Source of the DNA: an uncultured Blautia sp. | Lineage (GTDB): Bacteria; Bacillota; Clostridia; Lachnospirales; Lachnospiraceae | Assembly: GCA_934394595.1 (NCBI GenBank) | Contig: CAKRRX010000048.1 | Span: 1 to 17,421 of the forward strand | DNA length: 17,421 nt | Direction of reading: 5' to 3' | In this document: positions 4,717 through 12,077 of the stretch, piece by piece | Numbering within the stretch: position 1 is the stretch's first letter | How the letters are laid out: every line of letters starts with the position of its first letter | Translations under genes and position numbers: made by a program | Notes under the pieces: generated by a model | What the model was told of the DNA's origin: nothing | Database searches by the model: none | The model's input: only the letters and a program-made list of their open reading frames with translations

Positions 4717-5186
4717 AGAAGAAATGTATTTCTTTGGTAATGGCGGCATGTATGATAATAACGCCTATCACAGTAAATGCGGCAATGAGCGATGGGGAAT
4801 ATTATTATGTATCTACCTATGACGATGGAACAGCAAGCAGTGAATTATCATATGTTCAGGAGTCAAGCTATTTGGTAAAAATCCCTTTACGGATCAATAA
4901 CATTGTAGAATCTGGATATGTATTCACAGCAGATTCTATAAACATTCTGGACAACCAGACTGTCAACGTGTATGTTGAAAATAGCTCTGTAAATATGACA
5001 AATGAGAGAGGCGATATATGTAGCCTAGAACTGAGATGTAGTGACAATCAGGGAAAGCAGGGGCTTGTGGGAACATTTAAAAACGGAGAAACTACGTCAT
5101 CAGTCACAATGAATGCTCAAATGAGTCCAGGAGCAAGAGCTGGTTCGTACGTAGGAACGGCTGTATTCACCGTAAAATTAGAGTAA
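4713..5186 (+). CDS. Secreted beta-rich protein, partner of the preceding gene
   Basis: The product has 157 residues. It begins with a clear signal peptide (KKK, hydrophobic stretch, then ITVNA with likely cleavage after residue 23). The mature part is rich in Ser, Thr, Val and Tyr. It ends with VTMNAQMSPGARAGSYVGTAVFTVKLE, the AGxYxGtxxFtV closing-strand pattern of fimbrial or WxL-like beta-sandwich domains. No LPXTG sorting signal or C-terminal anchor is present, so it is probably released or held by the membrane partner encoded just before it. It is closed by the terminator at 5216-5247. This pair is the most obvious cargo of the element: it may alter adhesion or the surface of the host cell. 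Confidence 0.75.
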   Translation: MKKKCISLVMAACMIITPITVNAAMSDGEYYYVSTYDDGTASSELSYVQESSYLVKIPLRINNIVESGYVFTADSINILDNQTVNVYVENSSVNMTNERGDICSLELRCSDNQGKQGLVGTFKNGETTSSVTMNAQMSPGARAGSYVGTAVFTVKLE

Positions 5187-5215
5187 GTAATATATAGTAG
5201 CATACAAGGAGAAAG

Positions 5216-5247
5216 AGGATAGGACTTAATTGCCTATCCTTTTTGTT
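5216..5247 (+). terminator. Terminator after the surface-protein pair
   Basis: AGGATAGG (5216-5223) pairs perfectly with CCTATCCT (5233-5240), followed by TTTTTGTTTTTTT. From here to 5395 I see no gene. Confidence 0.85.
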
Positions 5248-5395
5248 TTTTTGTGTGTTAAGCGCATAAGGAGTGGTGGGGATAATGCTAAAAGTGTTTT
5301 TTATAACAGCACAGAGAAGAAGATTGCAATATTGAGATTCTAGCAGTAGCATAACTAAGATGTTACAAAAATATTAAAAAAATGTGCCGCAGATA

Positions 5396-5423
5396 TTGAC
5401 AAAACAATAATATATGATATAAT
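5396..5423 (+). promoter_or_regulatory. Promoter of the excisionase-integrase operon
   Basis: TTGACA (5396-5401) and TATAAT (5418-5423) are 16 bp apart, and a TG one base before the -10 makes an extended -10 element. The leader to the excisionase ATG is about 130 nt. Confidence 0.75.
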
Positions 5424-5442
5424 ATAATAAAATTTAATAGTT

Positions 5443-5544
5443 TCCGTCTTGTTTATGATGGACGGGTGCAGCAGTTTAAAAAAAGGAAACCAGACACAAC
5501 TATAGGTTATTCTTTTGGAAAACTGCTTTTTTTGCGTCCAAAAG
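5443..5544 (+). promoter_or_regulatory. Attenuator-like leader with competing hairpins upstream of xis-int
   Basis: Three structures can be seen. First is a hairpin, CCGTC (5444-5448) with GACGG (5461-5465). Second is a terminator-like stem: AGCAGTTT (5470-5477) with AAACTGCT (5520-5527), extended inside by AAAAG (5481-5485)/CTTTT (5512-5516) and AACC (5488-5491)/GGTT (5505-5508), and followed by T residues to 5533. Third is CTTTTGGA (5512-5519) with TCCAAAAG (5537-5544). The third cannot form with the full second one, since they share 5512-5516. This is the arrangement of a transcription attenuator that could hold the recombination genes off until a signal arrives. The signal is unknown. Confidence 0.6.
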
Positions 5545-5560
5545 AAGGAAGAGAGGAAAC

Positions 5561-5749
5561 ATGGAGAAAGTATTATTAAGCGTAAAAGAATTTTGTGAAT
5601 ATTTAGGAATAGGGCAGACAAAAGCACGCCAGTGTTTAAATACACCGGGGTGTCCATATACACTAAGGGTCGGAAATCGCATATATGCTCACAAGCCAAG
5701 CCTTGATAAATATTTGGTAAACTGCGCCAAATCTGGGGTAGCGTTTTAA
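5561..5749 (+). CDS. xis: Excisionase (Tn916 Xis-like, MerR-type helix-turn-helix)
   Basis: The product has 62 residues. The pattern LLSVKEFCEYLGIGQTKARQCLNTPGCPYTLRVGNRIYAHKPSLDKYL is the winged-helix DNA-binding fold of Tn916-type excisionases: a first helix at residues 7-16, a recognition helix at about 19-27, then a wing. These proteins bend attL and attR and direct the integrase toward excision. It lies 62 bp upstream of the integrase start in the same direction, as is usual. A ribosome site GAGAGGAA precedes the ATG. Expression depends on the promoter at 5396-5423 and the leader structures at 5443-5544. Confidence 0.88.
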   Translation: MEKVLLSVKEFCEYLGIGQTKARQCLNTPGCPYTLRVGNRIYAHKPSLDKYLVNCAKSGVAF

Positions 5750-5811
5750 GGGGGAAAGTGCTAGAATATGATGTGTTATTATTTGCGATTTTCCGAAAAA
5801 GGAGTATGTGT

Positions 5812-6960
5812 ATGGGAAAATCGCTAAATGGGAAAGAGTTAGGAACAGGAATTACACAAAGAAAAGATGGAACTTATCAGGCGAGGTTTGTAAATCGTTT
5901 TGGTAAGCGCCAAAGCCTTTATGCTAAGACACAGACAGAGATCACAAAAAAGTTAAGAGAAGCGCAGTATGAGGATCAGAAGCAGATCAATGTTGTAACA
6001 TCGAATATGACACTGGATGAATGGTATGAAGTATGGATGGAAACTTGCAAAATGCACTGCAAAGACACATCCAGACGTACATATGCGATTCAATATAACC
6101 GATTAAGACCGGGGTTAGGATGGCGCAAACTAACCAATCTAAATAAAGTGAATATTCAACAGACATTTAACGAACTTAAATCAGACGCTTCTCGAAGATC
6201 CTGTAAAGCGCTGCTTGTAGATATGCTGAATTGTGCAGTTGATGCAGATTTATTAGTGAAAAATTGTGCAGTGTCTATTAGCACTAAATTAGAAGGAAAG
6301 GCACAACAGGAGAAAAGGATTCTTTCTAATGAAGAGGTGCAAATCCTCTATGAAGAAACTATAGAGGATAGCTCAATGTATCCTTTTTTTGCAGTAGCAT
6401 TGAACACTGGGATGCGAAGTGGTGAAATCTTAGGTCTGACGTGGGATTGTGTGGACTTTGAAAAGAATGAAATTCTTGTGAAAAGGACACTGTGTTACTT
6501 GCCAAATGATGGTCAAAATGGTATATATGAGCTACATACACCAAAGACGAAAGCTGGCAATCGTATAATACCTATGACAAAGGTGTGTAGGGAAGCATTG
6601 CTCATAAGAAAAAGTATTATGGAACAAGTGTCCAGCCGTCATAAACCGCAAAAGGGATTTGAAAATTTGGTGTTTGCATCAAAGACAAACCGACCGCTAA
6701 ACCACAGTAATATAAAGACTGCAGTTAATTATATAGTGGATCGGATAAACAGAAAAAATCCTGATTTGAACTTTGAACATTTTACACCACATTGTTTGCG
6801 TCATACATTTGCGACAAATTGTATTCAAGCTGGAATGCGCCCAAAGACATTGCAGAAGATATTAGGTCATAATTCGTTACAAATGACAATGGATTTATAT
6901 TGCCATGTGAGGACTGAAACATTATATGATGAGTTGCAGCTTGTTAGTGAAATGGCGTAA
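5812..6960 (+). CDS. int: Tyrosine site-specific integrase
   Basis: The chosen ATG follows AAGGAG by eight bases and gives 382 residues; an open frame extends upstream to 5758 but has no better ribosome site. Domains are an N-terminal arm-site-binding domain (about 14-55, ITQRKDGTYQARFVNRFGKRQSLYAKT), a core-binding SAM-like domain (about 66-155) and a catalytic domain (about 165-375). The catalytic residues are visible: Arg202 (NTGMRSGEILGL), a lysine in the beta-hairpin TPKTKAGN (Lys245 or 247), His327 and Arg330 (HCLRHTF), His353 (LGH) and the nucleophile Tyr363 (DLYCHV). It joins attP of the element to the host gene end through a covalent phosphotyrosine. The last codons and stop (GAA ATG GCG TAA) are themselves one of the AATGGYGTA repeats. 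Confidence 0.95.
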   Translation: MGKSLNGKELGTGITQRKDGTYQARFVNRFGKRQSLYAKTQTEITKKLREAQYEDQKQINVVTSNMTLDEWYEVWMETCKMHCKDTSRRTYAIQYNRLRPGLGWRKLTNLNKVNIQQTFNELKSDASRRSCKALLVDMLNCAVDADLLVKNCAVSISTKLEGKAQQEKRILSNEEVQILYEETIEDSSMYPFFAVALNTGMRSGEILGLTWDCVDFEKNEILVKRTLCYLPNDGQNGIYELHTPKTKAGNRIIPMTKVCREALLIRKSIMEQVSSRHKPQKGFENLVFASKTNRPLNHSNIKTAVNYIVDRINRKNPDLNFEHFTPHCLRHTFATNCIQAGMRPKTLQKILGHNSLQMTMDLYCHVRTETLYDELQLVSEMA

Positions 6961-6970
6961 AAATGGTGTA
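6951..6970 (+). repeat. Right cluster of AATGGYGTA repeats, probable integrase arm sites
   Basis: AATGGCGTA (6951-6959) overlaps the integrase stop codon, and AATGGTGTA (6962-6970) follows two bases later, in the same direction as the three copies at 205-246. They lie about 70 bp from the attR core. Confidence 0.6.
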
Positions 6971-7030
6971 AAATGAAAGAAAGAAGGTGGAAAACCTTGA
7001 TTTTACAGGAGTTTGAGAGTGGATATCAAT

Positions 7031-7059
7031 AATTCTATATTTTCCAGGTATGTAATGAC
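7031..7059 (+). repeat. attR: right attachment repeat
   Basis: This is the partner of 87-115 with the 11-bp core at 7042-7052. Codons 7033-7065 read FYIFQVCNDR followed by TGA, the same peptide as the host gene end at 89-121. The part right of the core is inferred to be the displaced original host gene end. Confidence 0.85.
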
Positions 7060-7128
7060 CGTTGACGCAGGTTATGATGATGCCATTTTCAGAAGGCATA
7101 CATGTTTTGAAAGAAAGAAGGGCTTTTA

Positions 7129-7554
7129 TTGAAAGAAAAATTTATCAGGTTTATGCAGGGGCGTTATGGAGTAGATGAGTTTGCGAAATTTACTATTGGT
7201 GCGGCTTTTGTGGTGATTGTGATCACTTTGTTTACCGGATCTGCAAGTCCGGTAGGGGCTACCCTGAATTTCCTGGGGCTTGCCACTATTGTGTACACTT
7301 ATTTCCGCATTTTCTCCAAGAATATCCAGAAGCGTTATGAGGAGAATCAGAAATTCCTTTCTGCTACCGCCGGTATCCGGAACCGTTTCCGCAAAGGAAA
7401 AAAGGTGATGGAGCAGCGCAGGGAGCAGGGTAAGGAATATCGCATTTATACCTGTCCCAGCTGCGGGCAGATCGTCCGCATTCCCAGGGGAAATGGAAAA
7501 AAAGTGGAGATCCAGTGTCCGAAGTGTCACAGCAAATTTATAAAGAGGCGCTGA
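7129..7554 (+). CDS. Membrane protein with C-terminal zinc ribbon
   Basis: The product has 141 residues. The start is TTG with an AGAAGGG site upstream; no in-frame ATG fits better. A basic amphipathic N-terminus (1-20) leads into two membrane helices (about 22-39 and 44-62), a basic cytoplasmic stretch (65-100), and a zinc-ribbon (TCPSCGQIVRIPRGNGKKVEIQCPKCHSKF, about 108-138) with two CxxC pairs. It is the first gene of an operon: one base separates it from the DUF5685 gene, and a DnaJ-like gene follows. The three products may form one membrane-linked assembly or quality-control unit, which is inference from gene order. No specific function is known to me. Confidence 0.8.
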   Translation: MKEKFIRFMQGRYGVDEFAKFTIGAAFVVIVITLFTGSASPVGATLNFLGLATIVYTYFRIFSKNIQKRYEENQKFLSATAGIRNRFRKGKKVMEQRREQGKEYRIYTCPSCGQIVRIPRGNGKKVEIQCPKCHSKFIKRR

Positions 7555-7555
7555 A

Positions 7556-8410
7556 ATGTTTGGTTATATTGTGATGAATAAGCCGGAGATCCGGTTTAAG
7601 GATTTTGACCTTTATAAATCCTTTTATTGTGGGCTTTGCAGAGAATTAAGAGAAAAATATGGCATTTCCGGGCAGCTTACCATAAGCTATGATATGACCT
7701 TTGTGGTTCTTTTGCTTTCCGGACTGTATGAGCCGGGAACTCAAAAGGGGACTTCCCGCTGTATTCTCCATCCGGTGAAAAAGCAGGTTGTCCGCAAGAA
7801 CCGGTTTACAGAATACTGCGCAGACATGAATGTGATCCTTACCTATTACAAATGTCTGGATGACTGGAACGATGACCGGAAATTTGTAAAGCTGGGTTAT
7901 GCGAAGCTTCTGGCAGGAAAAAATAACCGCCTGAAGCAGCTTTATCCGGAAAAAGCAGAGAAAATCGTCTGTCTTCTGGATCAGCTTTCCTGCCTTGAGA
8001 AGGCCGGCGAGACAGACGTGGATAAAATGTCCGGGATTTTTGGCCATATTATGGAAGAAATTTTTGCATACAGACAGGATGAATGGGAAAAAGGCCTTCG
8101 AAGAATGGGATTTTATCTTGGAAAGTTCATTTATCTTCTGGATGCATATGATGATGTGGAAGAAGATGTGAAAAACAAAGATTACAATCCTTTTTCTGAG
8201 AAATATAAAATGGAAGGGTTCGAAGAGGAAGTACGCCAGATCTTGATCATGATGCTGGCAGAAGCCTGCAGGGAGTTTGAGAAATTTCCTGTTATCCGAT
8301 ATGGCGATATCCTTCGGAATATTCTGTATTCCGGAGTGTGGTGCCGTTTTGAGGAAGTGAGCAAAAAGCGCAGGGAAGAACGGGAGAAAGAAGATGTTAG
8401 ATCCATATAG
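7556..8410 (+). CDS. DUF5685 family protein
   Basis: The product has 284 residues. The start [36 protein letters not shown] is the signature of DUF5685, a family widespread in Clostridia and of unknown function. Other marks are the CGLC pair (25-28), the acidic motif DDWNDD (102-107) and a second acidic motif, DAYDDVEED followed by NKDYNPF (196-213). The body is almost entirely helical. Two Asp-rich motifs about 95 residues apart in an all-helical protein recall class I isoprenoid synthases, where such motifs bind magnesium and diphosphate. That likeness is my inference and is weak. The gene begins one base after its upstream neighbour and its end overlaps the J-domain gene by 17 bases. Confidence 0.85.
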   Translation: MFGYIVMNKPEIRFKDFDLYKSFYCGLCRELREKYGISGQLTISYDMTFVVLLLSGLYEPGTQKGTSRCILHPVKKQVVRKNRFTEYCADMNVILTYYKCLDDWNDDRKFVKLGYAKLLAGKNNRLKQLYPEKAEKIVCLLDQLSCLEKAGETDVDKMSGIFGHIMEEIFAYRQDEWEKGLRRMGFYLGKFIYLLDAYDDVEEDVKNKDYNPFSEKYKMEGFEEEVRQILIMMLAEACREFEKFPVIRYGDILRNILYSGVWCRFEEVSKKRREEREKEDVRSI

Positions 8411-9050
8411 TGTGCTGGGGGTTCCGAGGAATGCTTCAGATGAAGAAATAAAAAAGGCATACAGACGCCTGAGCCGTAAATACCACCCCGATGCCAATAT
8501 CAACAATCCGAATAAGGATCAGGCAGAGGAGAAGTTTAAAGAAGTCCAGCAGGCCTATGAGCAGATCATGAGGGAGAGAGAGTATGGCACAGGAAGCCAG
8601 AATGCCGGTGGTTACGGTGGGTATGGCGGTTACGGTGGTTTTGGAGGCTTTGGCGGTCAGCAGCGCAGTACTTATGAGGACGAAGAGAGTGTCCGCAGAC
8701 GTGCTGCAGCGAATTTTATCCAGAGCGGACATTATCAGGAAGCGATGAATGTGCTTGGTTCTCTTTCCCAGAAAAATGGGGAGTGGTACTATCTTTCCTC
8801 TATGGCGAATATGGGCCTTGGAAATAATGTAAGGGCTCTGGAACAGATCCGTGAGGCGGTTCGTCTGGAGCCGGGAAATCAGGAGTACCGTATGCTGCTG
8901 AGCCGGATGGAAGGCGGCGGCACCTGGTATCAGACACAGCAGGGGCCTTTTGGAGGAATGCCTTCCGGAGGAGATGACATGTGTGTAAAGCTTTGCCTTG
9001 CAAATGCCGCATGTAATCTTTGCTGTCCGGGAAGCTTTATGTGCTGTTGA
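8394..9050 (+). CDS. J-domain protein with Gly-rich linker, TPR-like region and Cys-rich tail
   Basis: The product has 218 residues. Residues 1-60 form a J domain ([22 protein letters not shown], with HPD at 31-33) that would stimulate the ATPase of an Hsp70/DnaK. Residues 72-88 are a Gly/Tyr/Phe repeat. Residues 100-170 form paired helices of TPR type ([50 protein letters not shown]). The last 22 residues hold seven cysteines (197, 201, 207, 210, 211, 217, 218), a likely metal-binding or lipid-modified tail. It lacks the CxxCxGxG zinc domain and the substrate-binding C-domain of true DnaJ, so it is a specialised co-chaperone. It overlaps the DUF5685 gene by 17 bases; the DUF5685 protein may be its client or partner. 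Confidence 0.88.
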   Translation: MLDPYSVLGVPRNASDEEIKKAYRRLSRKYHPDANINNPNKDQAEEKFKEVQQAYEQIMREREYGTGSQNAGGYGGYGGYGGFGGFGGQQRSTYEDEESVRRRAAANFIQSGHYQEAMNVLGSLSQKNGEWYYLSSMANMGLGNNVRALEQIREAVRLEPGNQEYRMLLSRMEGGGTWYQTQQGPFGGMPSGGDDMCVKLCLANAACNLCCPGSFMCC

Positions 9051-9128
9051 TGGAAAATGCTGTCAATAGTAAAGGATTCCTTGTACTAAAGTGAAATAAT
9101 AATTCTTTGCGTTAACGTGAAAAAATAA

Positions 9129-9157
9129 TTGACAACGGGATTTACCCGTATTACACT
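9129..9157 (+). promoter_or_regulatory. Promoter of ddh with an operator-like dyad in the spacer
   Basis: TTGACA (9129-9134) and TACACT (9152-9157) are 17 bp apart. The spacer contains a perfect dyad, ACGGG (9135-9139) and CCCGT (9145-9149), where a bound regulator would block RNA polymerase. Confidence 0.65.
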
Positions 9158-9239
9158 GTTAAAGCGTGAAGCAGATGTGACAGTGGTGAGGCGCGAAATG
9201 CCCGGAACCGGTGTTTACAGTGATAGGAGGAATCAGATA

Positions 9240-10226
9240 ATGAGTATTCGTATTGGTATCCTGGGATATGGCAACCTGGGACGAGGTGTAGAGTGTGCGA
9301 TCAAGCATAATCCGGATATGGAGCTTGTGGGAGTGTTTACCCGCCGTGATCCGAAGACTGTTGAGATCCTGACTAAGACAGCCGGGGTTTATTCTGTAGA
9401 TGATGCAGAGAAAATGAAAGACCAGATTGATGTTATGATCCTGTGTGGTGGAAGTGCTACGGATCTTCCGGAGCAGACCCCGAAATTTGCACAGTGGTTT
9501 AATGTTGTGGACAGCTTTGATACACATAAGAGAATTCCGGAGCATTTTGCTAATGTGGATAAGGCTGCAAAGGAGAATGGCCATGTAGGAATCATTTCTG
9601 TAGGCTGGGATCCGGGAATGTTTTCTCTGAACCGTATGTATGCAAATGCAATCCTCACCAATGGAAAGGATTATACTTTCTGGGGCAAGGGTGTAAGCCA
9701 GGGACATTCTGATGCTATCCGCCGTATCAAAGGCGTAAAGGATGGTAAGCAGTATACGATTCCGGTAGAGTCTGCGCTGGAAGAAGTAAGAAGCGGCAAG
9801 AATCCGGAGCTTACCACCAGAGAGAAGCATACAAGAGAGTGCTTTGTAGTAGCTGAGGAGGGTGCTGATCTTGCCAGAATCGAAAATGAGATCAAGACCA
9901 TGCCGAACTACTTTGATGAATATGATACAACTGTACATTTCATTTCTGAGGAAGAACTGAAGCGTGACCACAGTGGAATTCCTCACGGCGGATTTGTGAT
10001 CCGTACCGGAAAGACCGGCTGGAATGATGAGAACAGCCATGTGATCGAGTACAGCCTGAAGCTGGATTCCAATCCGGAGTTTACTTCTTCTGTGATCATT
10101 GCCTATGCAAGAGCTGCATATCGCATGAACCAGGAAGGCCAGAAGGGCTGCAAGACAGTATTTGATGTTGCACCAGCATATTTAAGCGCTATGAGCGGGG
10201 AAGAATTAAGAAAGAATCTTCTGTAA
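9240..10226 (+). CDS. ddh: meso-diaminopimelate D-dehydrogenase
   Basis: The product has 328 residues and starts at the ATG that follows AGGAGG; the frame is open upstream but crosses the promoter. The enzyme makes meso-2,6-diaminopimelate from tetrahydrodipicolinate, ammonia and NADPH in one step. This is the dehydrogenase branch of lysine and peptidoglycan precursor synthesis in the cytoplasm. The N-terminal Rossmann motif is GILGYGNLGRG (about 6-16), with TRRD (about 36-39) for the NADP phosphate. CGGSATDLPEQ, VGWDPGMFSLNR, GKGVSQGHSDAIRRIKGVKDGKQYT and the HGGFVIRTG segment match the family along its whole length (usual size about 320-330). It stands alone between its promoter and a strong terminator. 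Confidence 0.95.
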   Translation: MSIRIGILGYGNLGRGVECAIKHNPDMELVGVFTRRDPKTVEILTKTAGVYSVDDAEKMKDQIDVMILCGGSATDLPEQTPKFAQWFNVVDSFDTHKRIPEHFANVDKAAKENGHVGIISVGWDPGMFSLNRMYANAILTNGKDYTFWGKGVSQGHSDAIRRIKGVKDGKQYTIPVESALEEVRSGKNPELTTREKHTRECFVVAEEGADLARIENEIKTMPNYFDEYDTTVHFISEEELKRDHSGIPHGGFVIRTGKTGWNDENSHVIEYSLKLDSNPEFTSSVIIAYARAAYRMNQEGQKGCKTVFDVAPAYLSAMSGEELRKNLL

Positions 10227-10257
10227 TAACTTACAGGAATCTTTTGATCTGTGGTGG

Positions 10258-10297
10258 AGACAGTTCCGAAATTTGTAGGAACTGTCTCTTTTTTTAC
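10258..10297 (+). terminator. Strong terminator after ddh
   Basis: GAGACAGTTCC (10258-10268) pairs perfectly with GGAACTGTCTC (10279-10289), followed by eight T residues. Confidence 0.92.
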
Positions 10298-10336
10298 CAA
10301 AATGTTGTGGATAATTTACAGAGTTGTACTTTACAG

Positions 10337-10365
10337 TTGACGAAAGCAAATGCTTGTAATATAAT
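10337..10365 (+). promoter_or_regulatory. Promoter of the repeat-containing cell-wall hydrolase gene
   Basis: TTGACG (10337-10342) and TATAAT (10360-10365) are 17 bp apart. The spacer holds a small dyad, AAGCA-AA-TGCTT. Confidence 0.75.
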
Positions 10366-10379
10366 TAGCTACATAAAGA

Positions 10380-10396
10380 TGTAACAACTTTGTAAA
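10380..10396 (+). promoter_or_regulatory. WalR (YycF)-like binding site
   Basis: TGTAAC-AACTT-TGTAAA exactly fits the published WalR consensus TGTWAH-N5-TGTWAH, known for control of cell-wall hydrolases in Firmicutes. It lies just downstream of the predicted transcription start (about 10372), a position usual for repression. A near copy on the other strand lies upstream of the next hydrolase gene (12078-12094). Confidence 0.55.
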
Positions 10397-10439
10397 AACT
10401 TGCAATGAAAATGAAGAGATTCTAGTAAGGAAGGTAAAT

Positions 10440-11966
10440 ATGCAGAATAAGAAGAAAGTCAGGCTGTGGGGCATTTTGTTTTTATTGATGCTTCTGACAG
10501 TCGGTTTTACCTGTCAAGCTACATCAAGGGATGTACAGGCTGCCAAGAGAACCGGTTTTCGTACAAGTAAAGGAAAGACCTATTACATTGACGCAAATGG
10601 AAAGAAGCATAAAGGCTGGCTGACTCTGAAAGGGAAGAAATATTATTTTAATAAGAAGACAGGCGTTCAGGTAAAGGGCTGGATGAAAGACAGCAAGAAA
10701 AGAAAGCGCTATTTCACCAGCAAGGCCGGAGCTATGGTTACCGGCTGGCTGAAGAATTCTAAGGGGCAGAGGCGCTATTTTGCCCCGTCTACCGGCTTTA
10801 TGAAGACCAAATGGCTGAAACTGAATGGAAAGACATATTATCTCTATTCCGGCTCCGGTATCGCAGCCACAGGCTGGGTGACAGACAGTAAAGGAAGGAA
10901 GAGATATTTTTCCAAGACCGGAGTGATGGCTACCGGCTGGCTGACCAGCTCGTCCGGCGTGAAGCGGTACTTTAACAAGACTTCTTCTACTTCTACCAAT
11001 GGTATTATGGCTACCGGCTTTACTACGATCGGAAGCGCTACCTATTATTTCTACAGCAGTTCCGGAGCTATGGCTACCGGATGGGTAGAAAATACAGATA
11101 AGGGAACCAAGTATTACTTTGACCCAAGCTCTGGTGTGATGTACACAGGTATTCAGACCATTGACGGTGTGAAATATGAGTTCTCCAGCACAGGAGTACT
11201 GGTAGGGGAGAAGCAGGATGATCCTGCACCATCTCCGAATGGCAATACCGGAAGCAAGACTATTAAGAATTATCTTGCCGGTGCATTACAGCCAGTAGGG
11301 CAGGCTCTTTATGTATGGGGCGGCGGCTGGAACGATTCCACCAGAAAGGGACTGAGCCCTACTATGACTCAGTGGTACAATAAGTGGACATCCAATCCAT
11401 CCGGATATGATTACAACAATTACCGTAACCTTTCCACTACTAACAGAGCCAAGGGCTTTGACTGCTCCGGCTTTGTAGGCTGGTCCGCATATCAGGTTAT
11501 GCAGACGCAGTCCGGTGTAGGATATGGATATACAGTTGTTTCCGGAGAGATCGGAAGCTATTATAAGGGTAAAGGCTGGGGAAGCATTATCACACAGTCT
11601 TACCTGTCAAAGAATGGCTGGACATTGAAGCCTGGTGATATCGGCTACAATGATGGACATACCTGGATCGTGATCGGACAGTGCAGTGACAAGAGTGCGG
11701 TTATTGTACACTCCACACCTCAGGCGGGTGTACAGATTTCCGGAACCACCACACCTACCGGAAGCTATTCCAGTGAGGCGGTTGCTCTGGCGAAGAAATA
11801 CATGTCCATGTATTCAGGCTACAGCATTTTCAATTATCATCCATCTGTTGGAAATTATATCCGTAATGGTAACTTCCTGAGATGGAATGGCAATACACTT
11901 TCTGATCCGGATGGCTACTATGATATGACTGCCGATCAGATTCTGTACGATCTGTTTGGAAAATAA
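10440..11966 (+). CDS. Secreted cell-wall-binding NlpC/P60-type hydrolase
   Basis: The product has 508 residues. A signal peptide (about 1-34, basic start and a hydrophobic core) is followed by about ten choline/glucan-binding-type repeats (about 36-255) of the pattern GWLxxxGKxYYF...G-MxTGW. A Pro/Asn linker (259-270) leads to a C-terminal papain-like NlpC/P60 domain (about 275-470). Putative active residues are Cys342 (GFDCSGFVGW), His407 (NDGHTW) and His424 (VHS). Such enzymes cleave peptide stems of peptidoglycan outside the cell. The catalytic domain has an insertion of about 40 residues between the leading YVWGGGW and the Cys motif, longer than in minimal NlpC/P60 domains. It has an AGGAAGG ribosome site and its own promoter and WalR-like box. 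Confidence 0.9.
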   Translation: MQNKKKVRLWGILFLLMLLTVGFTCQATSRDVQAAKRTGFRTSKGKTYYIDANGKKHKGWLTLKGKKYYFNKKTGVQVKGWMKDSKKRKRYFTSKAGAMVTGWLKNSKGQRRYFAPSTGFMKTKWLKLNGKTYYLYSGSGIAATGWVTDSKGRKRYFSKTGVMATGWLTSSSGVKRYFNKTSSTSTNGIMATGFTTIGSATYYFYSSSGAMATGWVENTDKGTKYYFDPSSGVMYTGIQTIDGVKYEFSSTGVLVGEKQDDPAPSPNGNTGSKTIKNYLAGALQPVGQALYVWGGGWNDSTRKGLSPTMTQWYNKWTSNPSGYDYNNYRNLSTTNRAKGFDCSGFVGWSAYQVMQTQSGVGYGYTVVSGEIGSYYKGKGWGSIITQSYLSKNGWTLKPGDIGYNDGHTWIVIGQCSDKSAVIVHSTPQAGVQISGTTTPTGSYSSEAVALAKKYMSMYSGYSIFNYHPSVGNYIRNGNFLRWNGNTLSDPDGYYDMTADQILYDLFGK

Positions 11967-11982
11967 AAAGATGAGATTCACA

Positions 11983-12018
11983 GAGAAAGCTGGCTTGTTG
12001 GCCGGCTTCTCTTTTTTT
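11983..12018 (+). terminator. Terminator after the repeat-containing hydrolase gene
   Basis: GAGAAAGCTGGC (11983-11994) pairs with GCCGGCTTCTC (12001-12011, one bulge and a wobble), followed by seven T residues. Confidence 0.85.
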
Positions 12019-12077
12019 ATACAGTTTTCTGCAGTACTGCTGGAGAGAAATTTTTTTTCAATAAGGCTGAAATGGAA

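Larger units (their letters stand above)
98..7052. mobile_element. Integrated tyrosine-recombinase element with no conjugation genes (about 6.9 kb)
   Basis: The element is bounded by attL (87-115) and attR (7031-7059). It is markedly more AT-rich than the flanks, and its excisionase and integrase genes (5561-6960) lie beside attR, the usual arrangement for integrative elements. Cargo and control genes are a winged-helix protein, an HU-like protein, a small membrane protein, a serine recombinase, a zinc-ribbon membrane protein, an XRE repressor, a broken DUF6431-like gene and two surface/secreted proteins. No relaxase, VirD4-type ATPase, VirB4, phage structural or lysis gene is present. It is therefore best described as a small integrative element, possibly mobilised by a helper. 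The coordinates given run core to core; the exact crossover base cannot be known from this sequence. Confidence 0.85.

Noticed and set aside
5758..5811. Longer integrase N-terminus starting at GTG 5758
   Set aside because: The hydrophobic extension has no family support and the ATG at 5812 has a clear AAGGAG site.
7646..8506. Long minus-strand frame opposite the DUF5685 gene
   Set aside because: It is the antisense shadow of two well-supported genes in a tight operon.
9129..9239. Longer N-terminus of the meso-DAP dehydrogenase
   Set aside because: It would translate the promoter itself; the start after AGGAGG at 9240 gives the normal family length.
9159..10040. Long minus-strand frame opposite ddh
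   Set aside because: It is a shadow of the clearly identified dehydrogenase gene.
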